The notes: generated by a model not told the origin, from the sequence alone. Positions 43,137 to 52,755 are shown, counted from the stretch's first letter. The stretch is 64,000 bases of DNA from Limosilactobacillus pontis (GCF_002940945.1 NZ_PNFV01000001.1:1-64000); one strand, 5' to 3'. Numbers and translations: made by a program.

Positions 43137-43763
43137 ATGACGCGTAAAGACGAAGCATATAATTACATCAAGAACGAGATCATCCTCAACCACCTTCACC
43201 CAAATGAGGTGATCTCTGAAAATCAGATCACAGAGCGGCTCAATATGAGCCGGACCCCAGTACGAGAGGCAATCAAGGAACTAGTTGCGGATGGCCTGGT
43301 AATGTTCCGCGGCCGAGAAAACGTGGTCACCCCGCTGACAGCGGCTGATGTCCAGGAGGTCTACGAATTGCGGAGCCTGCTTGAGACATACGCATTGAAG
43401 AAGACCATCAATATCATCCCCATCGTCGCCCTGGATAAGCTTGAAGACGAGTTTGAACAAGCCTACCAGGCAAATGACTGGGATGCCTACCTCGATGTCG
43501 ATACCCGCTTTCACGCCTTGATAACCCACCTATCCGGTTACCCGCGGCTAAAACAGTTTCTCAATATTTTGAAGGCCCAGACGGCCCGGACGCGTCACGT
43601 TAGCTCATACAACCCCCATCGAATGAGCCGCTCCATCGAAGAGCACAAGGAAATCATCAAGTGGATTCGGCTGCGCAATTTGGATGAAGCCGAGAAAGCC
43701 CTAGCCTACCACCTGCAACGTGTCTACGATTCCGTTGGCGCCTACCTGAATTACATCAATTAA
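43137..43763 (+). CDS. GntR-family regulator (FadR/FCD subfamily)
   Basis: A 208-aa regulator. The N-terminal winged helix includes SENQITERLNMSRTPVREAIKEL, the GntR recognition helix. The C-terminal all-helical FCD domain has D and H metal/ligand positions (DTRFHALITHLSG, SIEEHKEII). FCD regulators sense organic acids. The downstream transporter and 2-hydroxyacid dehydrogenase and the three GTATAC operators (43904-43935) make them the likely regulon. RBS spacing to ATG 43137 is long (about 13 nt after GAAAGGGG), so the exact start is uncertain. Confidence 0.88.
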   Translation: MTRKDEAYNYIKNEIILNHLHPNEVISENQITERLNMSRTPVREAIKELVADGLVMFRGRENVVTPLTAADVQEVYELRSLLETYALKKTINIIPIVALDKLEDEFEQAYQANDWDAYLDVDTRFHALITHLSGYPRLKQFLNILKAQTARTRHVSSYNPHRMSRSIEEHKEIIKWIRLRNLDEAEKALAYHLQRVYDSVGAYLNYIN

Positions 43764-43767
43764 AATG

Positions 43768-43792
43768 AAAGCCACTGCTAAGCGGCTTTTTT
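43768..43792 (+). terminator. Terminator after the GntR gene
   Basis: AAAGCC...GGCTTTTTT small stem with T-run. Confidence 0.7.
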
Positions 43793-43881
43793 CTTTTTGT
43801 GAAATTTACTTTGTGATTACTGTCGCTTTAGGATTTCTTAAATTTCGCTTGTGAAATAATTATTTATTATTGTGAAAACTA

Positions 43882-43909
43882 TTGCAATATTCAGCACCAG
43901 GTGTAGTAT
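43882..43909 (+). promoter_or_regulatory. Promoter of the AEC transporter operon
   Basis: TTGCAA (43882-43887), 16 bp, TAGTAT (43904-43909). The -10 lies inside the first GTATAC operator. Confidence 0.6.
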
Positions 43910-43935
43910 ACAGATTGTATACAAGTGGTATACAA
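43904..43935. promoter_or_regulatory. Three tandem GTATAC operators at 11-bp spacing
   Basis: TAGTATACAG (43904), TTGTATACAA (43915) and TGGTATACAA (43926) are near-palindromic sites repeated every 11 bp, so all face the same side of the helix. Their position over and after the -10 suggests repression by the adjacent FCD-GntR protein. Confidence 0.75.
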
Positions 43936-44043
43936 AGGGTTGCCGCCCCATGCAACGGCAAACTACTGAAAGCTTTCAATTACTTATTGTCATTTTCGCT
44001 ATTATTTACTTTTTAACATGTATTCTATTCTGGGGGTATCATA

Positions 44044-45117
44044 ATGAATATTGCTAATGCAATTGAAAAGACATTCACTAATGTGGGTGTGGTAAGTGCA
44101 ATTACATCAACTATTTTTATCATCCTGCTGGGCTTCTACCTGCGTCGGAAGGGAACGTTTGGCCCGAATTTCGGTAAGGTCCTCACCAAGGTCGTGCTGG
44201 CAGTTGCCATTGCGGCCCTCTCCTTCAACTCATTCATGCAGCCAATCGACCACCAGTCCCTCCACCAGGGGCTAGGCGTCCTTGTCTGGGGATTTATTAT
44301 CTACATCATTTTGATCTTTGCCGCCCCGTTAATGTACAGTCGTAGGGATATGGATAAACGTGAGGTCATGGGGATTCTGACCGCCTTTGGTTCCACCACC
44401 TTCTTCGGTATCCCAATCGTCGGGGTAATCTACGGTCCCAAAGGGGTTCTGTACAGTTCGATCTTCAATATCGGCTACCGGATCTTTCTCTACTCATACG
44501 CCTATATCAAGATGACCGGGTTGAAGATGGAAAAGGAAAACATTAAGAAAATGTTCCTGAACCCAATTGTGATTGCGACAATCCTTGGTTTTGTTTTATG
44601 GTTGGTACAGGGCCTGGCCCCACAGGTAACGGTTCCACTGATGAAGAATGGTGTCGCGGCTGGCGGCGTAACCACGGTGGCCTTTTACCGAATCGACCAG
44701 ACAGCAATCTGGCTGTGGAAGCCATTAAACTACCTGGCGTCCTTGGCCTCACCGCTGGCATGGCTGGCGATCGGGTGCACGCTTGGTTCGATCTCACTCA
44801 AGAGCGCTGTTTCTAACAAGCTGGTATGGTACTACTCCTTCAATAAGGTAATCCTGGTACCGCTGCTGAACCTGGTTATCCTGTTAGTATTGGACGTCAC
44901 CCGGATCATGCCGCTAAACTTCGTGGCTATTGCCACCATTGTCGTCATGATGGCAACGCCAACCGCAGCCGTTGCAGCATCCTACGCCATCAGTTACGAC
45001 CGGCAGGCGGTATTAACCTCAAACTCATCACTGATTTCGACGGTCTCTGCGGTTGTGATGATGCCAATCTGGATTGCCATTCTGGGCATCTTAAACAGTG
45101 CGGGAATTTTTCACTAG
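44044..45117 (+). CDS. AEC-family permease (malate/auxin-carrier type)
   Basis: A 357-aa membrane protein with ten predicted helices and the AEC inverted-repeat layout, including TVTLS-like FNSFMQP, FGSTTFFGIPIVGVIYG and MMATPTAAVAASYAI near the C-terminus. Lactic acid bacteria use members for malate, citrate or 2-hydroxyacid transport. It is cotranscribed with a D-2-hydroxyacid dehydrogenase 21 nt downstream and preceded by the GntR operators, so the substrate is probably a 2-keto or 2-hydroxy acid. The RBS is weak (GGGGGTAT). Confidence 0.88.
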   Translation: MNIANAIEKTFTNVGVVSAITSTIFIILLGFYLRRKGTFGPNFGKVLTKVVLAVAIAALSFNSFMQPIDHQSLHQGLGVLVWGFIIYIILIFAAPLMYSRRDMDKREVMGILTAFGSTTFFGIPIVGVIYGPKGVLYSSIFNIGYRIFLYSYAYIKMTGLKMEKENIKKMFLNPIVIATILGFVLWLVQGLAPQVTVPLMKNGVAAGGVTTVAFYRIDQTAIWLWKPLNYLASLASPLAWLAIGCTLGSISLKSAVSNKLVWYYSFNKVILVPLLNLVILLVLDVTRIMPLNFVAIATIVVMMATPTAAVAASYAISYDRQAVLTSNSSLISTVSAVVMMPIWIAILGILNSAGIFH

Positions 45118-45138
45118 TTTAGGGAGGAAATATATATT

Positions 45139-46143
45139 ATGAAAATTGTTTGTTACGGCGTGCGGCCGATCGAAGCACCATATTTCAAGAAGCTGAATAA
45201 GTATAATTTTGGTCTTAAATTAGTCAGTGACTTTTTGACTAATGACAATGGTAACGAGGCCGCTGGGATGGATGCCGTCCTGGTCCGGGGAAACTGTGCG
45301 GTCAATGAGAAGAACCTCAACTTATTTGCCAGCTACGGTATCAAATACGTCTTCACCCGGTCGGTTGGTTTCAACCACATCGACCTAAAGACGGCTAAGC
45401 AGCTGGGCATCCAGATTGCGCGGGTGCCAAACTACTCACCGTATGCGGTGGCAGAATTAGCTCTGACCTTGGGAATGCAGATGTTCCGGCACGTTAACCT
45501 GGCCGTCAACGATAGCCGGTTAGGCGATTTCACCGTCAAGCCGGCCCTGTTTAGCCGCGAGGTTCACACCTCAACCGTGGGAATCATCGGTGCCGGCAAG
45601 ATCGGTCTGACTGAGGCAAAGCTCTACCACGGACTGGGCGCCCACGTACTGGCATTTGACCCACACCCATACGAACCTGCAAAGCAATACGTTGACTTCG
45701 TAAGTATGGTTGAACTACTTAGCAGGAGTGACATTGTTTCGATCCACGTTCCTTACTTCCCAGGCCAAAATGATAACATGATCAATGCGGATACCTTCAA
45801 GCAGATGAAGAACTCGGCGATTTTCGTCAACACGGCCAGGGGTGAGATTGTCGATACCAGGGCTGTCATTGACGCGATCAATGACCAGCAGATCGCCGGT
45901 TACGCCACCGATGTCGTCATCGACGAGAAACAGATCATGAACAAGCAGTTTCCGTCCCTTGACGCCCTGCCGAATGAGGACGTCAAGGAGATGGCCAAGC
46001 TGTATCCAAAGGTCGTCATCACACCGCACATGGGGTCCTTCACTGAGCCAGCCCTTGAGGACATGATCTCGGTCAGCTTCGACAACTTCGCCGAAAGTCT
46101 TAAGACCGGGACAAATGCTAACGTAATTGAATACAAAGGATAA
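45139..46143 (+). CDS. D-2-hydroxyacid dehydrogenase (D-LDH / hydroxyisocaproate type)
   Basis: A 334-aa NAD-dependent enzyme: GIIGAGKIGL binds NAD (about 150-160), followed by catalytic Arg in VNTARGEIVD, Glu in TDVVIDEKQ and His in ITPHMGSFTE. It interconverts 2-keto acids and D-2-hydroxy acids. Pyruvate/D-lactate versus branched-chain keto acids cannot be told apart by eye. AGGGAGG precedes the ATG. It is last in the GntR-controlled operon and is followed by a GC-rich terminator. Confidence 0.92.
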   Translation: MKIVCYGVRPIEAPYFKKLNKYNFGLKLVSDFLTNDNGNEAAGMDAVLVRGNCAVNEKNLNLFASYGIKYVFTRSVGFNHIDLKTAKQLGIQIARVPNYSPYAVAELALTLGMQMFRHVNLAVNDSRLGDFTVKPALFSREVHTSTVGIIGAGKIGLTEAKLYHGLGAHVLAFDPHPYEPAKQYVDFVSMVELLSRSDIVSIHVPYFPGQNDNMINADTFKQMKNSAIFVNTARGEIVDTRAVIDAINDQQIAGYATDVVIDEKQIMNKQFPSLDALPNEDVKEMAKLYPKVVITPHMGSFTEPALEDMISVSFDNFAESLKTGTNANVIEYKG

Positions 46144-46176
46144 ATTCCCTCCTTACTCCCACAGGGATTCAAACTA

Positions 46177-46215
46177 GGCATGCGCCAAATTAACGGCGCA
46201 TGCCCTTTATTTTTC
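46177..46215 (+). terminator. Terminator after the D-2-hydroxyacid dehydrogenase
   Basis: GGCATGCGCC (46177-46186) and GGCGCATGCC (46195-46204) followed by CTTTATTTTT. Confidence 0.88.
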
Positions 46216-46393
46216 CGATATTCTCTCAACTTGAGGGAGCAGGTCATCAGCCCAGAAGGATGGTTTGCTATCCTTTTAATCAGTGCAGCTTAATTTTATG
46301 ATTCATCAATCATCTATATTGCCTATCAAACACCTAATAAGGTTAATTTTATTAACATTTCAATTCCTGCAAGCTATTTCGTTAAGCTATGAG

Positions 46394-46422
46394 TTGACAA
46401 TAACGCAAATGCGCTCAATAAT
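46394..46422 (+). promoter_or_regulatory. Promoter of the purine permease operon
   Basis: TTGACA (46394-46399), 17 bp, AATAAT (46417-46422). The rest of the 46144-46485 gap is AT-rich with the terminator and the PurBox. Confidence 0.6.
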
Positions 46423-46461
46423 ATTCGCGTAATAACTAATCTTGTCACAGATATTGCCGAT

Positions 46462-46474
46462 ATTGTTCGGATTT
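46462..46474 (-). promoter_or_regulatory. PurBox-like operator
   Basis: The reverse strand reads AAATCCGAACAAT, an exact fit to the Gram-positive PurR consensus AWWWCCGAACWWT. It lies between promoter and RBS. A clear second box of the usual pair was not found. Confidence 0.6.
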
Positions 46475-46485
46475 AGGAGGAGAAT

Positions 46486-47565
46486 ATGCATTGGTTTGCT
46501 GATTTAATGGCCGCAATTGGCGTTGTCCTGAATGGGATTCCCCAGGGGATTATGGCGATGGGACTAGGTTTTGCGATTTTTCCCACCACCTTTTCATTTT
46601 TACTTGTTGCCGCAATTAACTTTGTCTTTCACTCCGTTGCGCCAGTTTCCTTCCAGGCCGAATCACTAGCCTTGACGGGGAAGCTGGGGCATAACACGCG
46701 CGAATTTACCTCAATCATCTTCGGTGGATCGGTTATCATGGCGATTATTGGCTTTACCGGTATCCTTACCCGGATTGTTCATATCTTCGGTAATCAGATA
46801 ATCACCGCCATGATGGCTGGTGTCGGAATCATGCTGGCAAAAATTGCTCTAGACATGTCAAAGGTCCACCGGCAGAGCCTGACTGGCTGGCTGTCAATCC
46901 TGGTTGCGGTGATCACCTATCTAGTCTCAAAAGACCTGGTGTGGACCATCTGCCTTTCGGTAATCCTCTCAAGTCTCTATGCGGTCTTTGGCGAACACTA
47001 CCGCGCCACGCTTCCGGCAAGCGTGACCGTCCGTAAGTTTATCTTTACCAAACCAATGTTCAACCTCCGCATCGTGCGGGGTGCCCTTAGTCTCGCCTGC
47101 TTGAATATCGGTGCGAACCTCTCCTATGGACTAATCACGGGCCAGATGACGGGAATCAAACCGAACCCCGTCAATTTGAACTTGCTGACCAGTTCCCAGG
47201 CCCTGGCCGATATGGGTACCAGCCTGCTCGGCAGGGCCCCAGTAGAGACGATCATCTCTGCAACGGCGAGCGCCCCGGAGCCAGTGATTGCCGGTTGCCT
47301 GATGATGGTGATCATGGCAGTGATCCTCCTCTTAGGATGGCTGCAAAAAATTGGCAAGTATGTCCCTAGCGCCTCAATTGCTGGTTTCCTATTTGTCCTG
47401 GGGATGTTTGTGACCTTCCCGGAAAACGCCGCTGTTGCCCTCACCGGAAAGGAACAGCTCGTCGCCGCCACCACAATGCTGGTGACTGCCTTGGTCGACC
47501 CCTTCGCCGGGCTGCTTTCCGGTGGCCTGCTGAAAGTCTTATTACCGTTATTTGCATCACTCTAG
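46486..47565 (+). CDS. Putative purine permease, NCS2-like
   Basis: A 359-aa membrane protein with about ten to eleven helices and small-residue-rich turns (SVAPVSFQAESLALTGKLG, SIAGFLFVLGMFV). It looks like a shortened relative of the xanthine/uracil/guanine permease superfamily, whose usual length is 420-480 aa, but no single motif settles this. Supporting context: a PurBox upstream and a purine-type phosphoribosyltransferase whose start is 11 nt after its stop. Together they would import and salvage a purine base. Confidence 0.65.
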   Translation: MHWFADLMAAIGVVLNGIPQGIMAMGLGFAIFPTTFSFLLVAAINFVFHSVAPVSFQAESLALTGKLGHNTREFTSIIFGGSVIMAIIGFTGILTRIVHIFGNQIITAMMAGVGIMLAKIALDMSKVHRQSLTGWLSILVAVITYLVSKDLVWTICLSVILSSLYAVFGEHYRATLPASVTVRKFIFTKPMFNLRIVRGALSLACLNIGANLSYGLITGQMTGIKPNPVNLNLLTSSQALADMGTSLLGRAPVETIISATASAPEPVIAGCLMMVIMAVILLLGWLQKIGKYVPSASIAGFLFVLGMFVTFPENAAVALTGKEQLVAATTMLVTALVDPFAGLLSGGLLKVLLPLFASL

Positions 47566-47575
47566 GAGGTCTTCA

Positions 47576-48139
47576 ATGAAAACATACCAACTTATCATCG
47601 GTGACCAGCGCCGGAACCTACCCCTCATCCCCATCAGTGCCGATACCGCCATCGCCTCGTTTGTCCTGCTGGGGGATGACGCAATGAGCTATACGGCTGC
47701 TAAACTATTACTGCCCAAGCTCCCAAAGGACTTTGATTATGTCGTTACCGTCGAAAGCAAGGGAATCTCGCTAGCTCACGACCTGGCCCTGCTTAGCGGC
47801 CATCCCCGCTCGCTTGTCATCCGCAAATCGGTGAAGGGGTACATGAAGGACCCGCTGAAGACCACCGTTAACGCCATTACCACGACCCATGAACAGGAAT
47901 TAGTCCTCGACGGCGACGACGCGAAAAAGCTGCAGGGAAAGCGCGTGGTCCTGGTTGATGATGTCATCAGCACCGGAAACTCTATCCACGCTGCTTGCCA
48001 GCTCCTCGATAAGGCCGGCTGCCACGTTGTTAGCAAGCTTGCTATCCTGGCAGAAGGACCCGCTGCCAAGCGGACCGATATTCAGTTTTTAAAGCCCCTC
48101 CCGCTTTTCAACCTTGATGGGACGGTTAAGGAGTTTTGA
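47576..48139 (+). CDS. Purine phosphoribosyltransferase family protein
   Basis: A 187-aa type I PRTase. The PRPP-binding loop is RVVLVDDVISTGNSIHA, preceded by an adenine-PRTase-like DYVVTVESKGISLAHDLA. It converts a purine base and PRPP to the nucleoside monophosphate. Which base cannot be told; the adenine or xanthine type is closest by layout. TAGGAGGT overlaps the permease stop and fixes the ATG at 47576. It ends the operon with a perfect 17-bp terminator stem. Confidence 0.87.
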   Translation: MKTYQLIIGDQRRNLPLIPISADTAIASFVLLGDDAMSYTAAKLLLPKLPKDFDYVVTVESKGISLAHDLALLSGHPRSLVIRKSVKGYMKDPLKTTVNAITTTHEQELVLDGDDAKKLQGKRVVLVDDVISTGNSIHAACQLLDKAGCHVVSKLAILAEGPAAKRTDIQFLKPLPLFNLDGTVKEF

Positions 48140-48157
48140 TAAGTATCCCTCATCCAA

Positions 48158-48198
48158 AAACGCCATCCAGGATTCATTGAAAATCCTGGATGGCGTTT
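48158..48198 (+). terminator. Terminator of the purine salvage operon
   Basis: AAACGCCATCCAGGATT/AATCCTGGATGGCGTTT, 17 bp, 7-nt loop. Confidence 0.9.
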
Positions 48199-48228
48199 CT
48201 ATCTGATTTCCTAAAGTACCCGAATATA

Positions 48229-50199
48229 TCAGTTATGACGACGATACAGGAAGAGCGTACTAAACAATGCGGATAATAAGCCTAGACTAGCCAAAACATA
48301 TGCTGATCCATCACCGGTTTGTGGCAAAATTTCTTCGCCATTTTTTTTAGTATTTTGTGATCCCTGATAGCCTCCACGCCTCATAGGATTAGCTTGAGTT
48401 GAGCTAGCAGTCTTAGCGAGTTCACCATTGATTTGGTTTGCAGTCAGATCACTCGCCAAGGCATCCTGACCTGTCCTGCTTTCAGCAGCAATGGAATCCA
48501 CGTTTGCTGCTCCAGTAATAGGGACAATCTTTTCAGACGCAGTACCAAAAGACTTAGCAGCTAGATAGTTGTTTAGGAAGATCAATTTATGATTCTCTTC
48601 AAATAATCTTCCAAGTTCTAACAATGTCAAATCACTCCCATTGGGTCCTTGCAGCTGAATCCCCAGAGGTAATCCAGCAGCATTAACATAAGTTGGTAAA
48701 CTTAATGCAGGCTCCCCGGAAAGATTTGCCAATTGTGTAAAAGGAGTTTTGCTTAATCCATGTAACCAAGAATCATAGATTAACTGCATCTGCTGGTCGA
48801 ATGGTAAATCCTTAATTTTTAATATTTTCTGGACATTATCTGGCAGGAAAGCCGGCTCGCTATTCAAGGGCGCTACGGTCGCGGTTGTCGGTGTTAGATA
48901 AATTGGATATTCTTCATGAAAAGCCGTCATTTGCTGGCTAATCAGTTTTAACTCCGCCCGATACTTTTGTAACGTATCTCGTGGCGCTTTCCGATTCGCT
49001 TCATACAGTGCATAGGTCATCGGGCTAATCAAGTGGTTGGTAACATCTGCTGCCGTTAAATTACGATGTAACTTTTGATTCGCCATGAAATTAGCAACCG
49101 AACCATCAGCAAGCGCTCCTAAATAATAACTCTGCATCATTTTGACACCATCCACCGGACTATTCTGCTCTACAACAGTAAAGCCCTGCCGCCTAAGAAA
49201 CTTAACAGCATCTAAGATAGCTTGTTGGGCATCCTTGCTGACTGATGTACCAACAGGAGATGTGAGTGAGTAGGCAATCTTCAAGGAACGTAAATTAGCA
49301 GGTGTGGCTTTCAATAAAGCAGCACGACGCGGATTCATCACCCCCTTGAATAGGGTAATAGTATCGTCAATATTCCGTGTTTCCGCAAAGTTGACCACCG
49401 ACGGGATCGACGAATCACCCAAAATGATTCCTTGGGTTGGCTTTAATCCAATCACTCCAGACCAGGAAGCAGGAATTCGCAGTGAACCCCCAGCATCGTT
49501 TCCCGTTGCGACCGGAACAATCCCCGCCGCAACACTCGCGGCTGCGCCCCCCGATGAACCGCCCGTGTTGTGATCAAGGCTCCATGGATTATGCGCAACC
49601 CCATATAGATTAGAGTCCGTCACGTTAATTAATCCTAATTCAGGATAATTGGTTGAACCTACTATGATAAATCCCATGTCCTGGAGCTTCTTGACAAAAT
49701 TTTTCGTGTAACCGTACGTATTTCCCTCTAGGTAAGGCAACCCGTTAGTGTTTGAGTAGCCCTTATAGGCTTGACCTAAGCCTTTAATCAAAATTGGTGT
49801 TCCGTAAAACGGCTTATCCTGTTTTTGATCTTGTGCTGGATTTTGGCTAGACTGTTGAAGACGCTGCACTTGTTGCTGGGCATCAGCTGGGTCCTGGTAA
49901 ATAACGTTATTCAATCGAGGATTCTCATCATTTATTTTTTGATAGGTATGATCAACCACCTGCTGAGCATTAAGCTGACCTGAGCTGATCTGTCTGGCAA
50001 TACTGGTGGCCGATTGATTATCTACTTTAGCCGCAACCTGTGTATTATCCTCAGCTGTCGTAGTTGACCTTTGAACAGTTAGCTGCTGATTATTGGCGGG
50101 TATATTATCGGCTAACACCGGTGCAGCACAGCTTAGATTACCCAAAAACAATATGCCGGTCGCAACCGCTAACCATATCTGGCGACGATGATGATTCAT
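48229..50199 (-). CDS. Cell-wall-anchored amidase (amidase signature family, LPQTG)
   Basis: A 656-aa surface enzyme. It has a signal peptide (1 to about 31, cut near APVLADN), a low-complexity linker, and a complete amidase-signature domain with triad K139 (ILIKGLG), S215 ([10 protein letters not shown]) and S239 (AGGSLRIP), spaced as in the family. The C-terminus has LPQTG, a hydrophobic helix and RRHN for sortase anchoring. Most amidase-signature enzymes are cytoplasmic, so a wall-anchored one is unusual. Substrates could be peptide amides or host-derived amides. AAGGGG fixes the ATG at 50199. Codon use is AT-rich, suggesting acquisition. Confidence 0.88.
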   Translation of the reverse strand: MNHHRRQIWLAVATGILFLGNLSCAAPVLADNIPANNQQLTVQRSTTTAEDNTQVAAKVDNQSATSIARQISSGQLNAQQVVDHTYQKINDENPRLNNVIYQDPADAQQQVQRLQQSSQNPAQDQKQDKPFYGTPILIKGLGQAYKGYSNTNGLPYLEGNTYGYTKNFVKKLQDMGFIIVGSTNYPELGLINVTDSNLYGVAHNPWSLDHNTGGSSGGAAASVAAGIVPVATGNDAGGSLRIPASWSGVIGLKPTQGIILGDSSIPSVVNFAETRNIDDTITLFKGVMNPRRAALLKATPANLRSLKIAYSLTSPVGTSVSKDAQQAILDAVKFLRRQGFTVVEQNSPVDGVKMMQSYYLGALADGSVANFMANQKLHRNLTAADVTNHLISPMTYALYEANRKAPRDTLQKYRAELKLISQQMTAFHEEYPIYLTPTTATVAPLNSEPAFLPDNVQKILKIKDLPFDQQMQLIYDSWLHGLSKTPFTQLANLSGEPALSLPTYVNAAGLPLGIQLQGPNGSDLTLLELGRLFEENHKLIFLNNYLAAKSFGTASEKIVPITGAANVDSIAAESRTGQDALASDLTANQINGELAKTASSTQANPMRRGGYQGSQNTKKNGEEILPQTGDGSAYVLASLGLLSALFSTLFLYRRHN

Positions 50200-50451
50200 T
50201 GTGAACACCCCTTTTTTGTTAATATGGTTACATTATAGGGTGAATGGTACCGATTTCAATAGCTAAAATTAGGAGATTATAATGTCATTTTGCAAGTACA
50301 AACACAAAGCGCTGCCATGGCCGAAGCCATCACTACATTTCAAGCTCGTTCACCGCTGCTTAACGCCAGGTTCAGAAACCGTTAATTTCCTCTCAAACGC
50401 TTTCGTGATACATTGAACATGTGGAGAGAAAGCAAAACGGAGGTTATTAAA

Positions 50452-51669
50452 ATGAAAAAATTAACTGATCAAGTTACATTTAGACATGGCGCAACCATCA
50501 GCAATCGATTAGTTCAAGCACCGATGCTGACCAATAGTGGTGATAACGAAGCGGTTTCTCAGGATACCTTAGACTACTATGGTGCCCGTTCACAATCAGC
50601 GGGAATGGTAATTGTCGAGTATACTTCCGTTCGTAAAAATGGTGGCCCATCTCGGAGCTGGGCAAAAGATCGTGAACAATTAGCAATCTATGATGACCAT
50701 TTCAAACCGGGGATGGCAAAGGTTGCTAAGGCATTAAAGAAGGATGGCAATAAGGCGATTTTGCAATTAGTCCACTCCGGTCGGGAAGCTAATTATGCCC
50801 CGAAACTTGGCCGCACGGTCGAAGTTCCTAGCAAGATGGACTTCCCGTGGATTGACTACCCGCTTCATGAATTAACGGACGACGAGGTTCAAGATGTGGT
50901 TAACGACTTTGGGGCCGCAACCAAGCGCGCCATCGATTACGGCTTTGACGGGGTCGAGATCCATGGTGCTAACCATTACCTAATTCAACAGTTCTTCTCA
51001 GCATTCTCTAACCATCGGACTGATAATTGGGGCGGTAGTTTGGAAAAACGGATGAACTTCCCATTGGCCATTGTTAAAGAGGTGCTGAGTGTTGTTAAGG
51101 AATATGCACCAAAGGACTTCATCGTCGGGTACCGGATCAGTCCAGAGGAGATTCACGAAACGGTTGGCTACACTTGGCATGAGTCTACCCAACTGATCAA
51201 GGCGATCACTGACCACTACGACCTAGATTACATTCACCTTTCACTTCCTAAATATGACGCAAAACCAAAGGATTCGGATAAGACCTTTGCGGAATTATTC
51301 CAACCAGCGATCGGCAACGATGCTAAAGAAATTATCGTTGGGGACGTCATGTCAGAAGAAGATGCCCAAGCCGCTTTGAAGCTGACCGACCTGGTGGCAA
51401 TGGCCCGGGCAACCTTGATTGATCCACAAATCGGTCTCAAGATAAGCGAAGGCCGTGGTAACGAAATTATTCGTAAGATTTCTCCTGAACAGGTTAAGAA
51501 GTCCCATTTAACGCCCGGCCTCATCAATCTTTTCTCTGATCCAAAAATGGAACCGCACTTGCCAGGCCGGGAGTCAATCTACGCCCTCCATCAAGCGGGT
51601 TCCTTGAACAAAGATGTCTTAAAGAATGGTACCAGCTCATCCTTTAATCTGGATGATTTTAAGAAGTAA
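50452..51669 (+). CDS. NADH:flavin oxidoreductase, old-yellow-enzyme family
   Basis: A 405-aa FMN barrel: NRLVQAPMLTN binds flavin, QLVHSGREA is the phosphate/substrate segment, GFDGVEIHGANHYLIQQFFS and NHRTDNWGGSLEKRMNFPL are the hallmark OYE motifs, and IIVGDVMSEEDAQ the terminal phosphate site. It has no C-terminal Fe-S/NADH domain, so it resembles short NADH oxidase or enoate reductase members. GGAGG lies 8 nt before ATG 50452. It ends just before a convergent LysR gene. Confidence 0.92.
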   Translation: MKKLTDQVTFRHGATISNRLVQAPMLTNSGDNEAVSQDTLDYYGARSQSAGMVIVEYTSVRKNGGPSRSWAKDREQLAIYDDHFKPGMAKVAKALKKDGNKAILQLVHSGREANYAPKLGRTVEVPSKMDFPWIDYPLHELTDDEVQDVVNDFGAATKRAIDYGFDGVEIHGANHYLIQQFFSAFSNHRTDNWGGSLEKRMNFPLAIVKEVLSVVKEYAPKDFIVGYRISPEEIHETVGYTWHESTQLIKAITDHYDLDYIHLSLPKYDAKPKDSDKTFAELFQPAIGNDAKEIIVGDVMSEEDAQAALKLTDLVAMARATLIDPQIGLKISEGRGNEIIRKISPEQVKKSHLTPGLINLFSDPKMEPHLPGRESIYALHQAGSLNKDVLKNGTSSSFNLDDFKK

Positions 51670-51678
51670 TGCAACTAT

Positions 51679-51716
51679 AAAAAGCCAGTTAGCACTTTTG
51701 CTAGCTGGTTTTTTAT
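51679..51716. terminator. Terminator between OYE and LysR genes
   Basis: AAAAAGCCAGTTAGC pairs with GCTAGCTGGTTTTTT. It overlaps the end of the minus-strand regulator gene. Confidence 0.85.
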
Positions 51717-52603
51717 AATTGCTTATTGATATTTTGAATCAAGAACTTAGTGGTTTGGTCTAAATCTGCGGCCGGATTAATAACCCAGCCAAGGGTAAAG
51801 CGATCGTTGATGATATTGCTCAAGTTTATCTTTGGCAGCGTGGCAAACAGCTCATCCGGTGAGTGGAGTGCCTGCCAATCTCTTGCCAAGCAAACCGCAT
51901 TTAGTTTGGTGATCACCGTATACATCGCCCAACTGTCGTCAAGGCGGGCCACGGTTTCCAACGGTCCACATATAAATTGGAGATGTTCAAATAACTGATC
52001 ATTATAAGGATCATTAAAGAGGGCAAACTTCTGCCTAGCGAGTTCTTCCTCAGTTACCCGATCCTTACTTAACAGTGGATTCTGTTTACTGGTGATTAAA
52101 CTAATGTGGCCGTCGTGGACCTTGATAAACTTTAATCCTAGCAGATCGGCCTGGTGCTTACTATCGATTGCGATAAATCCGGCATCCAATTCTTGGCGGC
52201 GCACCTGCTCAATAATCGTTGAACTAGATTCTCGTTTTAACAGAAGCGTGGTGTTTGAATCATAGGCCTTGAGAAATTCAGTTAACATTGGCTTCAAGAA
52301 CGTGTTGGTATAGGCAAAGCGAATGGTATGACTCTTGTTTAATCTCCCCAGCCGACTGGCCTGATGAACTAGGTTAACCTTCGCCGACATCATTGATTTA
52401 ATGTAAGGTAACAGTTCCTGCCCTTTATCAGTCAGGGCCATCCCCTGGTGGCTCCGCGCAAAGAGCTGCACACCCAGCTCATCCTCTAATTGTGAAATTG
52501 ATTGACTCAGCCCCGATTTGGAGATATGCAGAAAATCTGCCGTCGCCTGAAGGGTCCGGTGGTTTGCCAACTCGGTAACGTATAACAGCTGATCGTAGTT
52601 CAT
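51713..52603 (-). CDS. LysR-family transcriptional regulator
   Basis: A 296-aa regulator with the HTH in TLQATADFLHISKSGLSQSISQLEDELG and a co-inducer domain from about residue 90. The orientation is convergent with the OYE gene rather than divergent, so control of that gene is possible but not implied by geometry. The inducer is unknown. The start ATG is well placed upstream of the HTH. Confidence 0.9.
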   Translation of the reverse strand: MNYDQLLYVTELANHRTLQATADFLHISKSGLSQSISQLEDELGVQLFARSHQGMALTDKGQELLPYIKSMMSAKVNLVHQASRLGRLNKSHTIRFAYTNTFLKPMLTEFLKAYDSNTTLLLKRESSSTIIEQVRRQELDAGFIAIDSKHQADLLGLKFIKVHDGHISLITSKQNPLLSKDRVTEEELARQKFALFNDPYNDQLFEHLQFICGPLETVARLDDSWAMYTVITKLNAVCLARDWQALHSPDELFATLPKINLSNIINDRFTLGWVINPAADLDQTTKFLIQNINKQL

Positions 52604-52712
52604 TCCTATCCCCTACTTTCACTAAATAACGTAAGAGTTAAAGTTTTTCTCGTCTTCAAGTTATACAGACAACTAGTATCAATACTTGTGACTTCCACAG
52701 CTGATACCCAGG

Positions 52713-52723
52713 TATAATATAAT
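52713..52723 (+). promoter_or_regulatory. Promoter -10 of the holin-like toxin transcript
   Basis: Overlapping TATAAT boxes at 52713-52718 and 52718-52723. The -35 is unclear. Confidence 0.45.
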
Positions 52724-52745
52724 CACCCTTGCGAGAAGTTTTATG

Positions 52746-52755
52746 GGCGGTGGCT
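52746..52755. repeat. Inverted repeat arm in the toxin mRNA leader
   Basis: GGCGGTGGCT is complementary to AGCCACCGCC at 52967-52976. An RNA started from the opposite strand near 53000 would carry the same GGCGGTGGCT sequence. Confidence 0.6.
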
